A stretch of 64,000 nucleotides of DNA from Zygaena filipendulae (GCA_907165275.2 OU015665.1:1240001-1304000), one strand, 5' to 3'; numbered from the stretch's first letter, positions 44,500 to 55,479 are shown. Program-made: numbers and translations. Notes: a model not told the origin generated them from the sequence alone.

Positions 44500-45066
44500 T
44501 AGTGATCCATTAGACATAGACAGACATAGACATAAATACTTTATTTGGCATCATCATTAGTGATGAACAGTGTGTGGAAACAGTGAAATAAGATGAAATG
44601 GGACGTTCTCTGGGAGATAAGCATAAAAATGCATCTCACCAATGCATTTCGATGTAAATGTCCAGAAAAAGGAAAACAACATCTGAATTGGCTGTATGGA
44701 CTTACTTTCTTTGCCTTGCCCATTGGGGTAAATTTAAAAACAAGAAAATGAAACAAATTAAGTCCAAAAAGAAGAGAAAAGAAAAAAATTAGCGTTCTGC
44801 GCGTCTGCCGTCTAGTTAATTTGTGGTTCTGCGTTGCTCAAGTGCATAGATAATACAACTCAAGTGATTCTTATTATTCGTTCATATTCTCTTATTTATT
44901 TAAGTATAAGTATATAATTTCTGTCTTGTTGTATTGTACATAGCCCATCCCATTTCTCTATTCTTATTACAATGAACGCCCAAAATTTTCGCTCGTTCAT
45001 TTTAAATCCTTTTTGCAATTTAAATTAACGCGACACTGGCAACAATGTCATTAATGACAATTGCCA
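44500..45066 (+). repeat. Second copy of the upstream block, interrupted by the non-LTR element
   Basis: Near-identical to 40305-40442 over 44929-45066. Its A-run end reappears after the insertion at 50200-50219 (ATTGCCAT then A-run). Confidence 0.65.
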
Positions 45067-45187
45067 GGACTTTTTGGCGGGAAAGAAAAAAAGGCGGTCG
45101 CTTTGAATTGTTTCAAAAGATATTTATTTTATTTTCCTGTTTAAAGTGTAAAATAAATACTAAAAACTAGTGTAGTTAACTGTTAAA

Positions 45188-46309
45188 ATGGATGGCGATC
45201 CGGGCCCGGGGCCAGACCCCGAGTCCGTGGCCAAGAAAAGAAAGGCGTCTGAACTGGCAGACGGCGGTAGAGGTAAAGACTATTTAGGAGGTGAGTACGC
45301 GCCGTTCAACAAACCAGGGTACAAGCGGCTTTATCCTGAGCACTCCAGCACCAGCATATTTAAAGTTTTCGTCCAAAACATTAATGATAAAGACAAGTTG
45401 GGTAACAAGAGTCCAATATATTTAAACCACATATTCTCTACTGAGGTTAAGGGCATAGTAGGGATACAAAGAGTAAATGCTAACAAAATTGCAGTGATAT
45501 TTAAACAGTATAATTATGCAAATAACTTTCTGGTTAATACAAACTTCTTGGAAAAATATGAAATGAAAGCTTATATACCAGCAGCCCAGATCGAAAAAAC
45601 TGGTATCATTCGATACGTGCCAGTCAATGTCTCTAATAAAGATCTATTCAACAAACTGTCCTCACAATATGAAATTATCTCAGTGCGCAGGTTCACAAAA
45701 AAAGTAGGGAAGGAAATTATTCCTTTACAAACGATTAGCATTACTTTCCTATCAGATATTTTGCCGGAATCTGTACAATATGATTTATTTTCTTATAGAG
45801 TATTTGAATATGTTCGACCTTTACTACAATGTTTCAAATGTTTTAAGTTCAATCATTCAGCAAAAATATGTAATGGTAAGCAGCGTTGTTCGATTTGCTC
45901 TGGTGATCACTATTATAAAGACTGCGATAAACCGAACGAAATTAATTGTACGAATTGCGGTGGTCCTCACTTAGCAATTTCCAGGGAGTGCCCAGTTAAA
46001 ATTAAAAAAATTCTTGAGAAAAAACAAAAAATTTCTTACGCAAGTGTCACCAGCACCAAATCAATCGACCTGAACAAAGATTTCCCACCCTTGACTTCAA
46101 ACAAAAATGTACATAATATTGTAAGTAACAAAAAAGAACCAACAAATGTAAATAAACCTAGTGATGTAAGATATAAATATGATTTAAAAAGTAATGATGA
46201 AATTATAAATATTCTTGTAAAAACCTTAGTGGATCTAGGAAATAAAAATGATAATATTCCAGTTACATTTCAACTTGTTAAAGACTTTCTTCACAAAAAT
46301 TTAAATTAA
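45188..46309 (+). CDS. ORF1 nucleic-acid-binding protein of the non-LTR element
   Basis: 373 codons; stop at 46307-46309, one base before ORF2 begins, so ORF2 may be reached by reinitiation. An acidic-basic N-terminus (about 1-45) is followed by an RRM-like region typical of insect I-group ORF1 proteins (about 55-200). Three CCHC-type zinc knuckles follow at about 214-270 (CFKCFKFNHSAKIC, CSICSGDHYYKDC, CTNCGGPHLAISREC), then a lysine-rich tail. It coats the element RNA and escorts it to the nucleus in known relatives. Intact. Confidence 0.88.
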   Translation: MDGDPGPGPDPESVAKKRKASELADGGRGKDYLGGEYAPFNKPGYKRLYPEHSSTSIFKVFVQNINDKDKLGNKSPIYLNHIFSTEVKGIVGIQRVNANKIAVIFKQYNYANNFLVNTNFLEKYEMKAYIPAAQIEKTGIIRYVPVNVSNKDLFNKLSSQYEIISVRRFTKKVGKEIIPLQTISITFLSDILPESVQYDLFSYRVFEYVRPLLQCFKCFKFNHSAKICNGKQRCSICSGDHYYKDCDKPNEINCTNCGGPHLAISRECPVKIKKILEKKQKISYASVTSTKSIDLNKDFPPLTSNKNVHNIVSNKKEPTNVNKPSDVRYKYDLKSNDEIINILVKTLVDLGNKNDNIPVTFQLVKDFLHKNLN

Positions 46310-46310
46310 A

Positions 46311-49300
46311 ATGGCTACTACAGCAACTAATTCAATTCGTATAAGTCAGTTCAATATTCAAAGCGTAAATAATAAAAAAGCATTGCTCCTAAACTTTCTG
46401 GAAAACTATAATATTGATTTATGCTTATTAAATGAGACTTTTTTAAAAGATGGACATAATTTTAAAATAAATAATTATAATTTCATAGGCCAGAATGGTA
46501 CTAATGGACATGGTGGGGTAGGTATCTTAATTAAAAATACATTTAAATATCAAGTACTTCATACACCTTTCTATGAAAATCTACAATCTGTTGCGATTAT
46601 TTTGAAAACTGACATGGGCAACTTATCTGTATTATGCGTTTATAATCCTCCTGGTAACAATAGATTCAGTAAAAATAACTTAAAAAATATCATTGATGAC
46701 CTACCTAAACCAATAATGTTAAGTGGAGATTTGAATGCACATCATGTTGCATTTGGATGTCTGACCACTATGTCCAGAGGCACTCAATTGTACGACCTCC
46801 TTGAAGAAGTAGATTTATGTATTTTAAACACTGGTGAACCAACTACAGTAGGATCTGCCTATCATAATCAGTCTGCAATAGACATAACTTGCATTAGCCC
46901 TGCAATAGCACCATTATGCTCGTGGTTTGTTCATGACGACCCCATGGGCAGCTATCATTATCCCACCATAACAGAAATCCAAATTTCAGTTCAAAGATAC
47001 CAAACCGGCCTTGATTTTGAGAAGTTTGTTTACAAGAGAGCTGACTGGCGTAGATTTCACACTGTAACAAAAGAAACATTTAAAAATTTTAAGGTGGATA
47101 TAGAAAATCCATTAGAAACATATAACGCCTTTTATGAACTATTATGCCAAGCCAGAAACCAATGTATCCCTAAATTTAAAATCACATCTAATAAAATTTC
47201 GAGAAAACCTGTGCCATGGTGGGATGATGAATGCCTACAAGCTGTTAAAAATAGTAAACAAGCTCTTAATTTATATAGAACCCAGCCCTCATTAGAAAAT
47301 TATATTGAGTATAAAAAAATTGATGCACTTAAAAAAAGAACCATAAGCAATAAGAAAAAAGATGGCTGGAAATCACTGTGTGAATCTTTTAACAGATATA
47401 CCCCTGTTAGTACTATCTGGAATTATATAAGAAAGTTTAAAAATGTACATACCACTAAAATCTCCAAGAATGATGAATGGATCCCCTCCTTTTTAGATAA
47501 ATATGCACCTGCTTCCACACCTGAAAAACATGTTAATATGGATTCTTTAGAAACCTTCTTCTGTAAAAATGGCAGTACCAATGCTACATTTATAACAAAT
47601 CCATTTACTATGGATGAGCTCTCAGTTGCAATGACATCTAGAAAAGATTCTACTCCTGGCCTAGATGAAATTCCTTATAGTCTATTAAAAAACTTACCAC
47701 CCGAAGTTCTTGAAATATTATTGCAAATATATAACTTGCTTTGGAGTACACTTGCAATCCCTTCCTCTTGGAAAACTCAATGTGTTATACCAATATTAAA
47801 ACCAGGTAAACTAGACAATGATCACAATTCCTATAGACCTATCTCTCTATCATCCTGTATTGGTAAAATTTTTGAATGTATGCTTAAGTTTAGACTAGAT
47901 TATTATGTGGAGTCAAACCTTATCTTACCAGTAGAACAATTTGGTTTCCGAAAGGGCAGAAGCGCAGCAGAAAGCTTTGCTTCTCTCATTGTAGATATTA
48001 AAACTTCTTTTCTCAGTCATTCTTATACAGTTTGTGCTTTTTTGGATGTCCAAGGGGCATTTGATAATGTAAACCCTGCTGTACTGGTTCAGATTTTGAG
48101 TGAGCTGGGTATTCCAGGTCACACCTGCAAATGGATATTTAATTTCTTGTATGATCGTATAATGTATGTCAAGTATAATAATTTGCTTCATGGCCCTAGA
48201 GCAGTATATAAGGGCACAATGCAGGGAGCCACTATTTCTCCATTATTGTATAATCTTTACACCTGTCAACTAAATACTTACTTGGACAAGATTAATGTAA
48301 AATATCTACAGTTTGCTGATGACTTAATTGTATATACTGTGAATAAGAACCTAGATCTAGCTGTAAATTCTTTAAATTCTGCTTTAGAACAAGTACAAGT
48401 ATTTTACTCTAACAAATTACAACTGAGCATTAGTCCACATAAAAGTGCAAGCATGATTTTCTCAAAGAAAATTATAGATAATAATATACTAAATAATGAT
48501 ATTATCTATGACAATGCTCCCCTACCAATATTAAATGAAAAAAAGTTCTTAGGAGTCATCTTAGATAAAAAACTTAATTTTCAACAGCACATAGATTACA
48601 TTATCAACAATGCCAGTAAAGGTTTAAATATATTAAGATCTCTAACAGGTGTACATTGGGGTGCAGACCCAAACATACTTTCAATGTTATACAAAAGTAT
48701 AGTACGTAGTCATTTTGACTACAGTTCCTTAGCTTATATGAATTCTAATGTATCTGTTCTCCGAAAATTAGACTTAATCCAAAATAAAGCTCTGAGAATA
48801 ATAACTGGTGCCATGTGTTCGACCCCCATTAATGCTATGGAAGCCGAAGCATGTATTCCTCCACTATTGTTAAGACGTCTGCAGATAGCAGAAAAGTTCT
48901 GCTTGAAAATCTTATCATCAAACAATAAATGCACTATGGATTCAATTATGCCCAATCAATTTATGACTAATTCAGTCCGAAATACAAATTATATTAACTA
49001 TAAAGATATTTTGTCAGAAACACTGCCACCACTTCAACGTATAATCTTACATATTAAAAGTTTAAGCAGTTATGTTAAAATAAGTTATCCATGGCCCATA
49101 TATAAGACAAACTATAACTCATTAGTAACAAAAATTAATTTCCAATGTATTTTTAGTCAAGCGGAGCTTTTAAGCTACATTGCAGATAGTAGTAACTCTT
49201 ACAGAATGTACACTGATGGCTCAAAATCAGAAAATGGAGTAACCTCTGCTTTTTATGATCCACAATTAAAATTATCAAAATGCTTTAAAATTCAAGATCA

Positions 49301-50096
49301 ATGTAGCATTTTTACTGCAGAGTGTTTTGCCATTCTGAGGGCTCTTATATATTTTGAGAATGTAAATAGTAAAAATTTTATTATTTTCTCAGACTCAAAG
49401 AGTGCCCTTAGTTCGTTAGCTAATAACAATTGTAAATATAATTTAAACTACTTAGTGTATACCATAAAAGAAAGATATTTAGATTTATGTATGAAAGGTA
49501 AATTGGTAAAATTTGTATGGGTACCTGCGCACTGTGGAATTTCTGGAAATGAGGAGGCTGATAGGGCAGCCAAGAACGGATATGATGAAGACCTCTCCTC
49601 AACACTGGAAGTACCATTCACTGATTATTATGCCCTGCTCAATAAAACCTCACGAGAATTATGGGAACTATGCTGGAAACATACCTCAGAAACAAAAGGA
49701 GCGTGGTATGCCGAGGTACAGAAAGCCCTACCCGCCAGACCTTGGTATCACAAACATAAACAGGTAGATCATCGGAATTTTATCAGTGTTATCAACAGAA
49801 TGAGATTCGGACATTGCAAAACTCCTACTCACCTCCATAGACTTAAAATTGTGCGTGATTCAAAATGTGATTATTGTAATTTTCCTATCGCCGATCTGGA
49901 CCACGTGGTATTTAAGTGTCAAAGTTTCGGAATTGACAGATTGATACTTGTCAGTGAAATAAGTGACATTGTGAACATTTCTAAGAAGAAGAATAATAAA
50001 CCAACACAACCCGATAAGCTTTCAGAACTTCTAAGTGATCCAAATTTTTTCAAACCGTTATATAAATTCATAAGAAATACAGTGAATAACATTTAA
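46311..50096 (+). CDS. ORF2: endonuclease, reverse transcriptase, RNase H
   Basis: 1261 codons. Residues 1-220 are an apurinic-type endonuclease (QFNIQSVNNK, LLNETF, GDLNAHH, SYHYPTI) that nicks the target. The reverse transcriptase (about 430-750) shows RPISLSSCIGKIFE, FGFRKGRS, FLDVQGAFDNV and the catalytic FADDLIVY at about 668. RNase H follows at about 965-1090 (YTDGSKS, AECFAILRAL, SDSKSAL, PAHCGISGNEEADRAA). The C-terminus has a Cys/His motif (CDYCNFPIADLDHVVFKC, about 1186). All catalytic motifs are present and no stop breaks the frame, so this copy may be active. It primes DNA synthesis from the nicked target, which explains the A-run and duplication. Confidence 0.92.
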   Translation: MATTATNSIRISQFNIQSVNNKKALLLNFLENYNIDLCLLNETFLKDGHNFKINNYNFIGQNGTNGHGGVGILIKNTFKYQVLHTPFYENLQSVAIILKTDMGNLSVLCVYNPPGNNRFSKNNLKNIIDDLPKPIMLSGDLNAHHVAFGCLTTMSRGTQLYDLLEEVDLCILNTGEPTTVGSAYHNQSAIDITCISPAIAPLCSWFVHDDPMGSYHYPTITEIQISVQRYQTGLDFEKFVYKRADWRRFHTVTKETFKNFKVDIENPLETYNAFYELLCQARNQCIPKFKITSNKISRKPVPWWDDECLQAVKNSKQALNLYRTQPSLENYIEYKKIDALKKRTISNKKKDGWKSLCESFNRYTPVSTIWNYIRKFKNVHTTKISKNDEWIPSFLDKYAPASTPEKHVNMDSLETFFCKNGSTNATFITNPFTMDELSVAMTSRKDSTPGLDEIPYSLLKNLPPEVLEILLQIYNLLWSTLAIPSSWKTQCVIPILKPGKLDNDHNSYRPISLSSCIGKIFECMLKFRLDYYVESNLILPVEQFGFRKGRSAAESFASLIVDIKTSFLSHSYTVCAFLDVQGAFDNVNPAVLVQILSELGIPGHTCKWIFNFLYDRIMYVKYNNLLHGPRAVYKGTMQGATISPLLYNLYTCQLNTYLDKINVKYLQFADDLIVYTVNKNLDLAVNSLNSALEQVQVFYSNKLQLSISPHKSASMIFSKKIIDNNILNNDIIYDNAPLPILNEKKFLGVILDKKLNFQQHIDYIINNASKGLNILRSLTGVHWGADPNILSMLYKSIVRSHFDYSSLAYMNSNVSVLRKLDLIQNKALRIITGAMCSTPINAMEAEACIPPLLLRRLQIAEKFCLKILSSNNKCTMDSIMPNQFMTNSVRNTNYINYKDILSETLPPLQRIILHIKSLSSYVKISYPWPIYKTNYNSLVTKINFQCIFSQAELLSYIADSSNSYRMYTDGSKSENGVTSAFYDPQLKLSKCFKIQDQCSIFTAECFAILRALIYFENVNSKNFIIFSDSKSALSSLANNNCKYNLNYLVYTIKERYLDLCMKGKLVKFVWVPAHCGISGNEEADRAAKNGYDEDLSSTLEVPFTDYYALLNKTSRELWELCWKHTSETKGAWYAEVQKALPARPWYHKHKQVDHRNFISVINRMRFGHCKTPTHLHRLKIVRDSKCDYCNFPIADLDHVVFKCQSFGIDRLILVSEISDIVNISKKKNNKPTQPDKLSELLSDPNFFKPLYKFIRNTVNNI

Positions 50097-50326
50097 CATT
50101 ATAATTATCAAATTCTAAATTTCTACGTACTACAGGCTCCAAAGGGCGAGTACCCAGGGCCGTAAAATTATTATAAAAAAAAAAAAAATGACAATTGCCA
50201 TAAAAAAAAAAAAAAAAAATGATAGTAATATCTAAGGAGTTTGTGTGAACGATTATTTATATTCTTTGGCATTGCTCTTGTTGTGAATGAAAATCTAAAG
50301 ATAATAAGAATTCATAGCAAGCAAAA

Positions 50327-51386
50327 ATGCGATGGGGCGAAAAAGAAACTTATCAATTTGTAAAGATATATATGAACCAGGAAAACTTATGGAATCCCGA
50401 TCACTCCGATTATAAATCAAAAGAAATGAGACGCAATTCTTACAAAGAAATCATTGATCAGTTTAAGTCCCTAACGGGAATATCTCTTTACGAAGCCGAG
50501 GTGAAAGTGAAGGTGAAGAATCTCAGGTCGACCTACTCGCAAGAATTAGCCAAAATAAGAAATCGGTCAGGTCCTAAAAGCTCATACAAACCTAATATGA
50601 AATGGTTTGCAGATATGCACAGATGTCTTAGTAGTTTACAAAAGAATAAAGCGGCTGAATATGAAGTGAGTACCTACTAATAATAACCATACTAACTGAC
50701 AACACAACCCAGAGACACACTTGTAATCGTAGACCTACAAGACACCATAATGTAGGCAAATGTTAGGAAGGGTTTTTGGAAATTCAACCCTAAGGGCATG
50801 CGAGATGAAACTGCATAGTTTACTAGTTGTACATTTATTAAATAGAACTGAGGTTTTATCTGTTTATGTATTGTACTAAGGATTGCTGATACTGAAAACG
50901 ATTTAAGTAGGCAGTCCATTGTTGTTATAGATTATTATAATGATTTGCTACTGTGATTCTGAATCTATTTGTAACTTACAGGTACACAATTCTAACGACG
51001 ATAGCAATGAAAAGGTCTGGATGACACAAAATGAAGACTCCTATTTAGAAGATACACAAGCTGATCCTTTTGTAGGTGATGATGAAGATTATGTGCTGGT
51101 TATGAAAGCTGAACCAAATGAAATGATGCATGAGGAGCCCAGATCTGATAAAATTAAAAAAAGAAAAACAAAATATTGTGGTCCAAGCTCAGATAATTCA
51201 GATCAAAGTTTCAGACTTATTGCAGATTCTAGCTGCATAGCTAAAGAAGATGAGTTTGATATCTATGGTAAATACATAGCTTCACAATTACGCAAGATGG
51301 ATGTGCGCAAAGCTTTGAGGCTTCAAATTGATATCCAAAATCTTGTCAGTGAAGCTAGGATATCAGATTTAAATGATTCACTATAA
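50327..51386 (+). CDS. MADF-domain protein, copy B (two exons)
   Basis: Exons 50327-50665 and 50982-51386, joined in phase 0 (donor GTGAGT, acceptor TTACAG). Residues 5-100 are a MADF DNA-binding domain (LWNPDHSDYKSKEMRR, VKVKNLRSTYSQEL). Next come an acidic stretch (about 115-165) and a basic KIKKRKTK that may be a nuclear signal. The C-terminal helix EDEFDIYGKYIASQLRKMD and SEARISDL parallels copy A. Copy A and copy B are clear paralogues but differ at roughly half of positions by eye. The full-length non-LTR element ends about 140 bp upstream, and a hAT-type MITE begins 11 bp after the stop. Presumed transcription regulator; targets unknown. Confidence 0.8.
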
Positions 51387-51397
51387 ATAGCATGTGT

Positions 51398-51885
51398 CAG
51401 GGCCGTCTTTACCAGGGGGTGCAAGGGGTGCGGTGCTGGGGGCGCCAGTCGAGCTCTGATTTTTTGGATATTTCATTGAACTTAACGCCATTGCAGTTTT
51501 ATATACTTGTTACCTACAACAAATATATATGCGCAAGCAAAAAAAAAATAGTCCTCAACAATAATATTTTTTTTTACTTTTATTACGCTTTCGGCGCTTG
51601 TCATACCGCATTACTACACTACACAAATAACAATTTTATTTTATACAACACGCGCGCGGCAAAATCTAATCCAAAGAGAGTGTATGTATGTATGTACGTT
51701 TGACACGTTGCCGCCCGGTCGCCCGCACTTGAAGCAAAATGATCTCTAAGTCAATAGATTGTAAGTTCATTTGACATGGGCGCGCGGCGCGGCACCTGTG
51801 CGTCTGTCATGACATTGCCGCCGCCAAAACGAGGGCGCAGGCTGAGTCCCGTACCCCAACGTAGAATAGACTTACGACGGCCCTG
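51398..51885. mobile_element. Non-autonomous hAT-type element just after MADF copy B
   Basis: Ends CAGGGCCGTC and GACGGCCCTG are perfect 10-bp inverted repeats. The flanks are GCATGTGT (51390-51397) and GTATGTGT (51886-51893), an 8-bp duplication with one mismatch. CAGGGCCG-type ends and 8 bp fit hAT. 488 bp, no transposase. Confidence 0.78.
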
Positions 51886-51893
51886 GTATGTGT

Positions 51894-53638
51894 TGATGCC
51901 TGGATTGTAGTGTTAGTGTGTAGTACCTATTGCATGTTTGTTCAAAGTTGGCAGGTTCCTCCCACCATGCTCCCACTTGCCCCCACACTCACGACTGAAA
52001 GTGACCTACCTAAAGAATTACAATTTTTGGAAAATAAGCAGAAATATCTTCACGTGACTTGGTGAATAATGTGATCAACTAAAGTGATCAATGTGAGGTT
52101 GTCCCTTACTACTCATAATTTTAAACTTTTTCGGCACATAATTTTAGTTTTTAAGTCAATTTATATCAATATCAGCAGTTACAGGAATTTCGTGTTAGGT
52201 AACTTTAATTCTAAAGGTGCGATAAGTTTCTATTTTACCTGTGTCAATTCGAATAACGAAACGCGCCCTGTATGGTAGATTAGTGGGAAATTTCTATAAC
52301 TTAGTAGTTTCCCCTACAAGCCAACTACACATTTTTTACATTGGTATACTCTAAACAATATTCGCATCACTGCCGCATTGATTTGCATTAATATAGGTAC
52401 CTGAATATAGTATTTATTTTTCTGTATTTAACATTTTATTTTATATTTGTTGTAAATATGTAGTAGTAGATTTTTTTTTTACGATGTCGATCTTATAACA
52501 GGCAATTTTTTGGAAGATAGTACACAAATTACTGTGGGTGCAATAAAACAAACATTATTTAAGTCTGGTTTTTTATTGCTGTTTACAGCATTTTGTTTAT
52601 AATACAAACAAACATTATCACTTACATTTTTCACTAGTGAGACTTCAGATCTGTAATGTACTCTATAATTATCCTGCAAAATCTCTTTCAAATGTATCCA
52701 GTTATATTGAAAAAATATACACTATTTTTATAGGCAGGTATGCCAAACAATTTGATCATCAGAAAAAATCTCTGCTCTTATTCTCGTGCTATCAAATTAT
52801 CTCAAGTTTTAATAAAAGAGTTATCTGAAATTGGAAAAATTTAGACAGCACCAGAATCTATGTTTTAGTTTGTACATAGCAAAAGGATAACATTAGTCAT
52901 TACAACTTAAATTAAGTACTTCAAAGTTTTCAGAGTCGTGTTATAAAATACAGATTCCATTAGCAACCTACTCAAAGCATTGTACTTTGTGCATTGATCT
53001 TAGGTACACCACAATATTGTCTTGAGTAGGCCACTTTAAAACAAAACCTCGATTTGGAAGAGCCAAATACCTTTTTTAATTCAATGGAAGCGTGACCTCC
53101 AGGGGCCTTGCGCAGTCTGAGATTTAAAAAAACAACTAAATTAAGGATCGATCGATACACACACAGTGTAAAATAATTTTACAAAACTGTATAAAATATA
53201 AACTACGTGACGCGCAAGCGTCTGTGTGCATCGACCATAGACTAGAGCGGACGACATTTTTTCTGTCACAATCTCAAATCACTGGAAATATCACGACACT
53301 TATCACACCCATTCGCCGGTTATAAGTCATTTTTGGATAACATAGAAATTTAATAAATTGTAGATATAATACGTATATTTACTAGTGAAAAATAAAAATC
53401 GATGACTTACCTACTGCACAAATGGGTAAGATACTTATAGGTATGACTGTAGTAGTTGATCAAGAAATTAAGTTTACGTACATATGTAAATGCAAAGGAA
53501 GAATTACCGTTGTTAGGTAAATGTTGTGTAAATCACTTGAAAAATACAAAATCAACAGCTTATAATTAACACAATTATTTTATACATTTAGATAATAATA
53601 AATCACTACTTGTACCAATGTCATGAACACATGGAGAT
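51894..53638. other. Intergenic, no gene recognised
   Basis: AT-rich; short ORFs lack family features. Confidence 0.4.
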
Positions 53639-53646
53639 ACTAAGAT

Positions 53647-53676
53647 CTCAGACGAAATATTTTTATTTCGTCTGAG
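53647..53676. mobile_element. 30-bp palindrome with 8-bp target duplication
   Basis: Arms CTCAGACGAAATA and TATTTCGTCTGAG around TTTT. Flanked by the perfect 8-bp direct repeat ACTAAGAT (53639-53646, 53677-53684). Confidence 0.72.
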
Positions 53677-53684
53677 ACTAAGAT

Positions 53685-54954
53685 TTATTATTAGACGATG
53701 CCCCAGTCGCGAAATAAGCAGGCTGAGTTTTTTGTGATCGATTCGTGTGCTCACTGACTGATTTAGCTTAGACTAAACGAAGAGGAAGAAAAATGCAACT
53801 GACACAACATAACAAGTCACTAATATTTTTTAAAGGAGAACAGCCTCCTCATGTATCCTGAAATAATCCAGTTATGTGAGGAGTTTAAGATTAATGTACC
53901 TATTAAAATTTCCAAATTGTTTTCAATACTGACAAGCTTTTTTGAGCAAATTTTATAGCAGCTTCGATTGTTAAACTATAAAAATGAAGAACAAGTTCAC
54001 TTTCCATAATGCCTATAGGTTGACTGGCGGGTATTGGCACTGTGGCATTAAGTCCGCCTTTTGAGACTTTTTTGTACAAGTTCATATTGATTTGATAAAA
54101 TGAATGAACATTGACGAGAGTTTCAGTCAAGTGTTAATCGGGGTTAAACTAGCCTTTAAATATTATATCTGTCTTATTTATTTTCAAGTTTTCAACTAAA
54201 TAAACTCTCGACAAAGTCGGACTTAAAACCTCAAACGGAGAGTCAGTGGCAACTTAAACATTACAATGTCATGGTTAAATTTAAAACGAACATTTAACTG
54301 TAATGTATCAAACAACTCGACTAAAAACGTATCCCTCTACAAAAGAAAAATTTAAAAGAAAAAAAAATACAACCGAATTCAGAACCTCCTCCTTTTTGGA
54401 AGTCGGTTAAAAAAGACAGTAATAATAAGGAAATGACCACACTCACCGTCGCGAAATCGGCATGAGCCGGTCATAAATAGCTTAACTCCATGCAATAAGG
54501 GCGAATTTATCCGTTTTTTTTCCGTTTTCCGCCGTCATATCATGCCGCGACAAGACGATGACATGAAGATTTTGCCCACCAGCCAATACTTTCCCAGCTC
54601 AATACGATTTCGTATCGATATAATTTATGATGTGGGCAGACCTTTACACGGCCATTGTAATTCGACGCACGCTAAAATGTCATGATGGAGTGTCGTTTAT
54701 GACTCGACCGAGTGGTATAAACGCTTACACAATGTCGGCACAAATCAGGCAAGGAACTGCTCGAGGACTTTTTTTCATACCACTGAACAAAGGACTGTAT
54801 TGCATCACCTTTAAGTATTAAATTCGATACAGAAAAGAGCTCGCGACTAATAGTGATTTGATGTGCGTTGGAATTTGTACTTAAAGGAACTGCAATACAG
54901 TATTTTATTCAGTGATATCAAAAATCTGCTCCGGCAATATTATGAGCGCAGGTA
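53685..54954. other. Intergenic; RTE-like tail inside
   Basis: 54015-54095 (GTTGACTGGCGGGTATTGGC, GGCATTAAGTCCGCC) is another RTE-like tail. No gene seen. Confidence 0.4.
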
Positions 54955-55045
54955 CAGATGTTCTATTTCACAAAGTCCACTTTGCCCTGGGTAACCTGAA
55001 CCATGTTTCTGTTTAATTTTTTATTTGTGATAAAAAATATATACG

Positions 55046-55188
55046 TATGTAAGTAGCGAAACCTGGCGTAAAATTTGCAATCACGTTGAAAAACTTGACA
55101 AAGAATATAAGAGATACGTCGTCCTTAATTCGTTCATAATTGATTTACAAGAAGATTCTGGCTCTGAAGACAACGAATTGGAATTTTG
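55046..55188 (+). pseudogene. C-terminal remnant of a mariner-group transposase
   Basis: The 46-codon frame has TWRKICNHVEKLDKEYKRY and an acidic end QEDSGSEDNELEF before the stop at 55188. A Trp/His segment and acidic tail are usual at the end of pogo/mariner-group transposases. The catalytic domain is gone. Confidence 0.55.
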
Positions 55189-55304
55189 AATATGTATTCA
55201 TCTGATACTGATTAAAATGTATTTACTATAAAATAAAAATAGAATAACATACTTATATTTTTTGTCACAAATAAAGAAATAACAGAAACACGGTAAGTTT
55301 TTTT

Positions 55305-55441
55305 ATTATTATTCTTTATGCCATAAGAAACGATGTAAATGTATATTTTTTTTGAGTAGAACTTCTTTGATTACGAGGGAAAGACAGTTTTTGTAGCGTC
55401 TTATCTTAACGCGGCGTGTTATGGTCATAGTGAATAAGGGT
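55305..55441 (+). mobile_element. Right half of a GGGCCC-family MITE
   Basis: TTTATGCCATAAGAAACG to GTCATAGTGAATAAGGGTCC, nested in the mariner-group element. Confidence 0.65.
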
Positions 55442-55479
55442 CCAGGGCAAAATGGACTTCGTGAAATAGAACATCTGTA

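Larger units (their letters stand above)
45067..50186 (+). mobile_element. Full-length non-LTR retrotransposon with RNase H (I-group)
   Basis: Starts GGACTTTTTGGCGGG and ends in an A-run at 50173-50186. It is flanked by a duplication of about 12-14 bp, TGACAATTGCCA (45055-45066 and 50188-50199). The related locus at 40430 shows the uninterrupted target. Both ORFs are open. Two ORFs with three CCHC knuckles in ORF1 and a C-terminal RNase H in ORF2 place it in the I superfamily; the clade needs a tree. It inserted upstream of MADF copy B. Confidence 0.9.
54955..55477 (+). mobile_element. Internally deleted Tc1/mariner-group element
   Basis: Inverted ends of about 36 bp, starting CAGATGTTCTATTTCAC, match with two mismatches. 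TA lies on each side (54953-54954, 55478-55479). It keeps a transposase C-terminus (55046-55188), and its right half is invaded by a GGGCCC-family MITE fragment (55305-55441). Confidence 0.78.
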
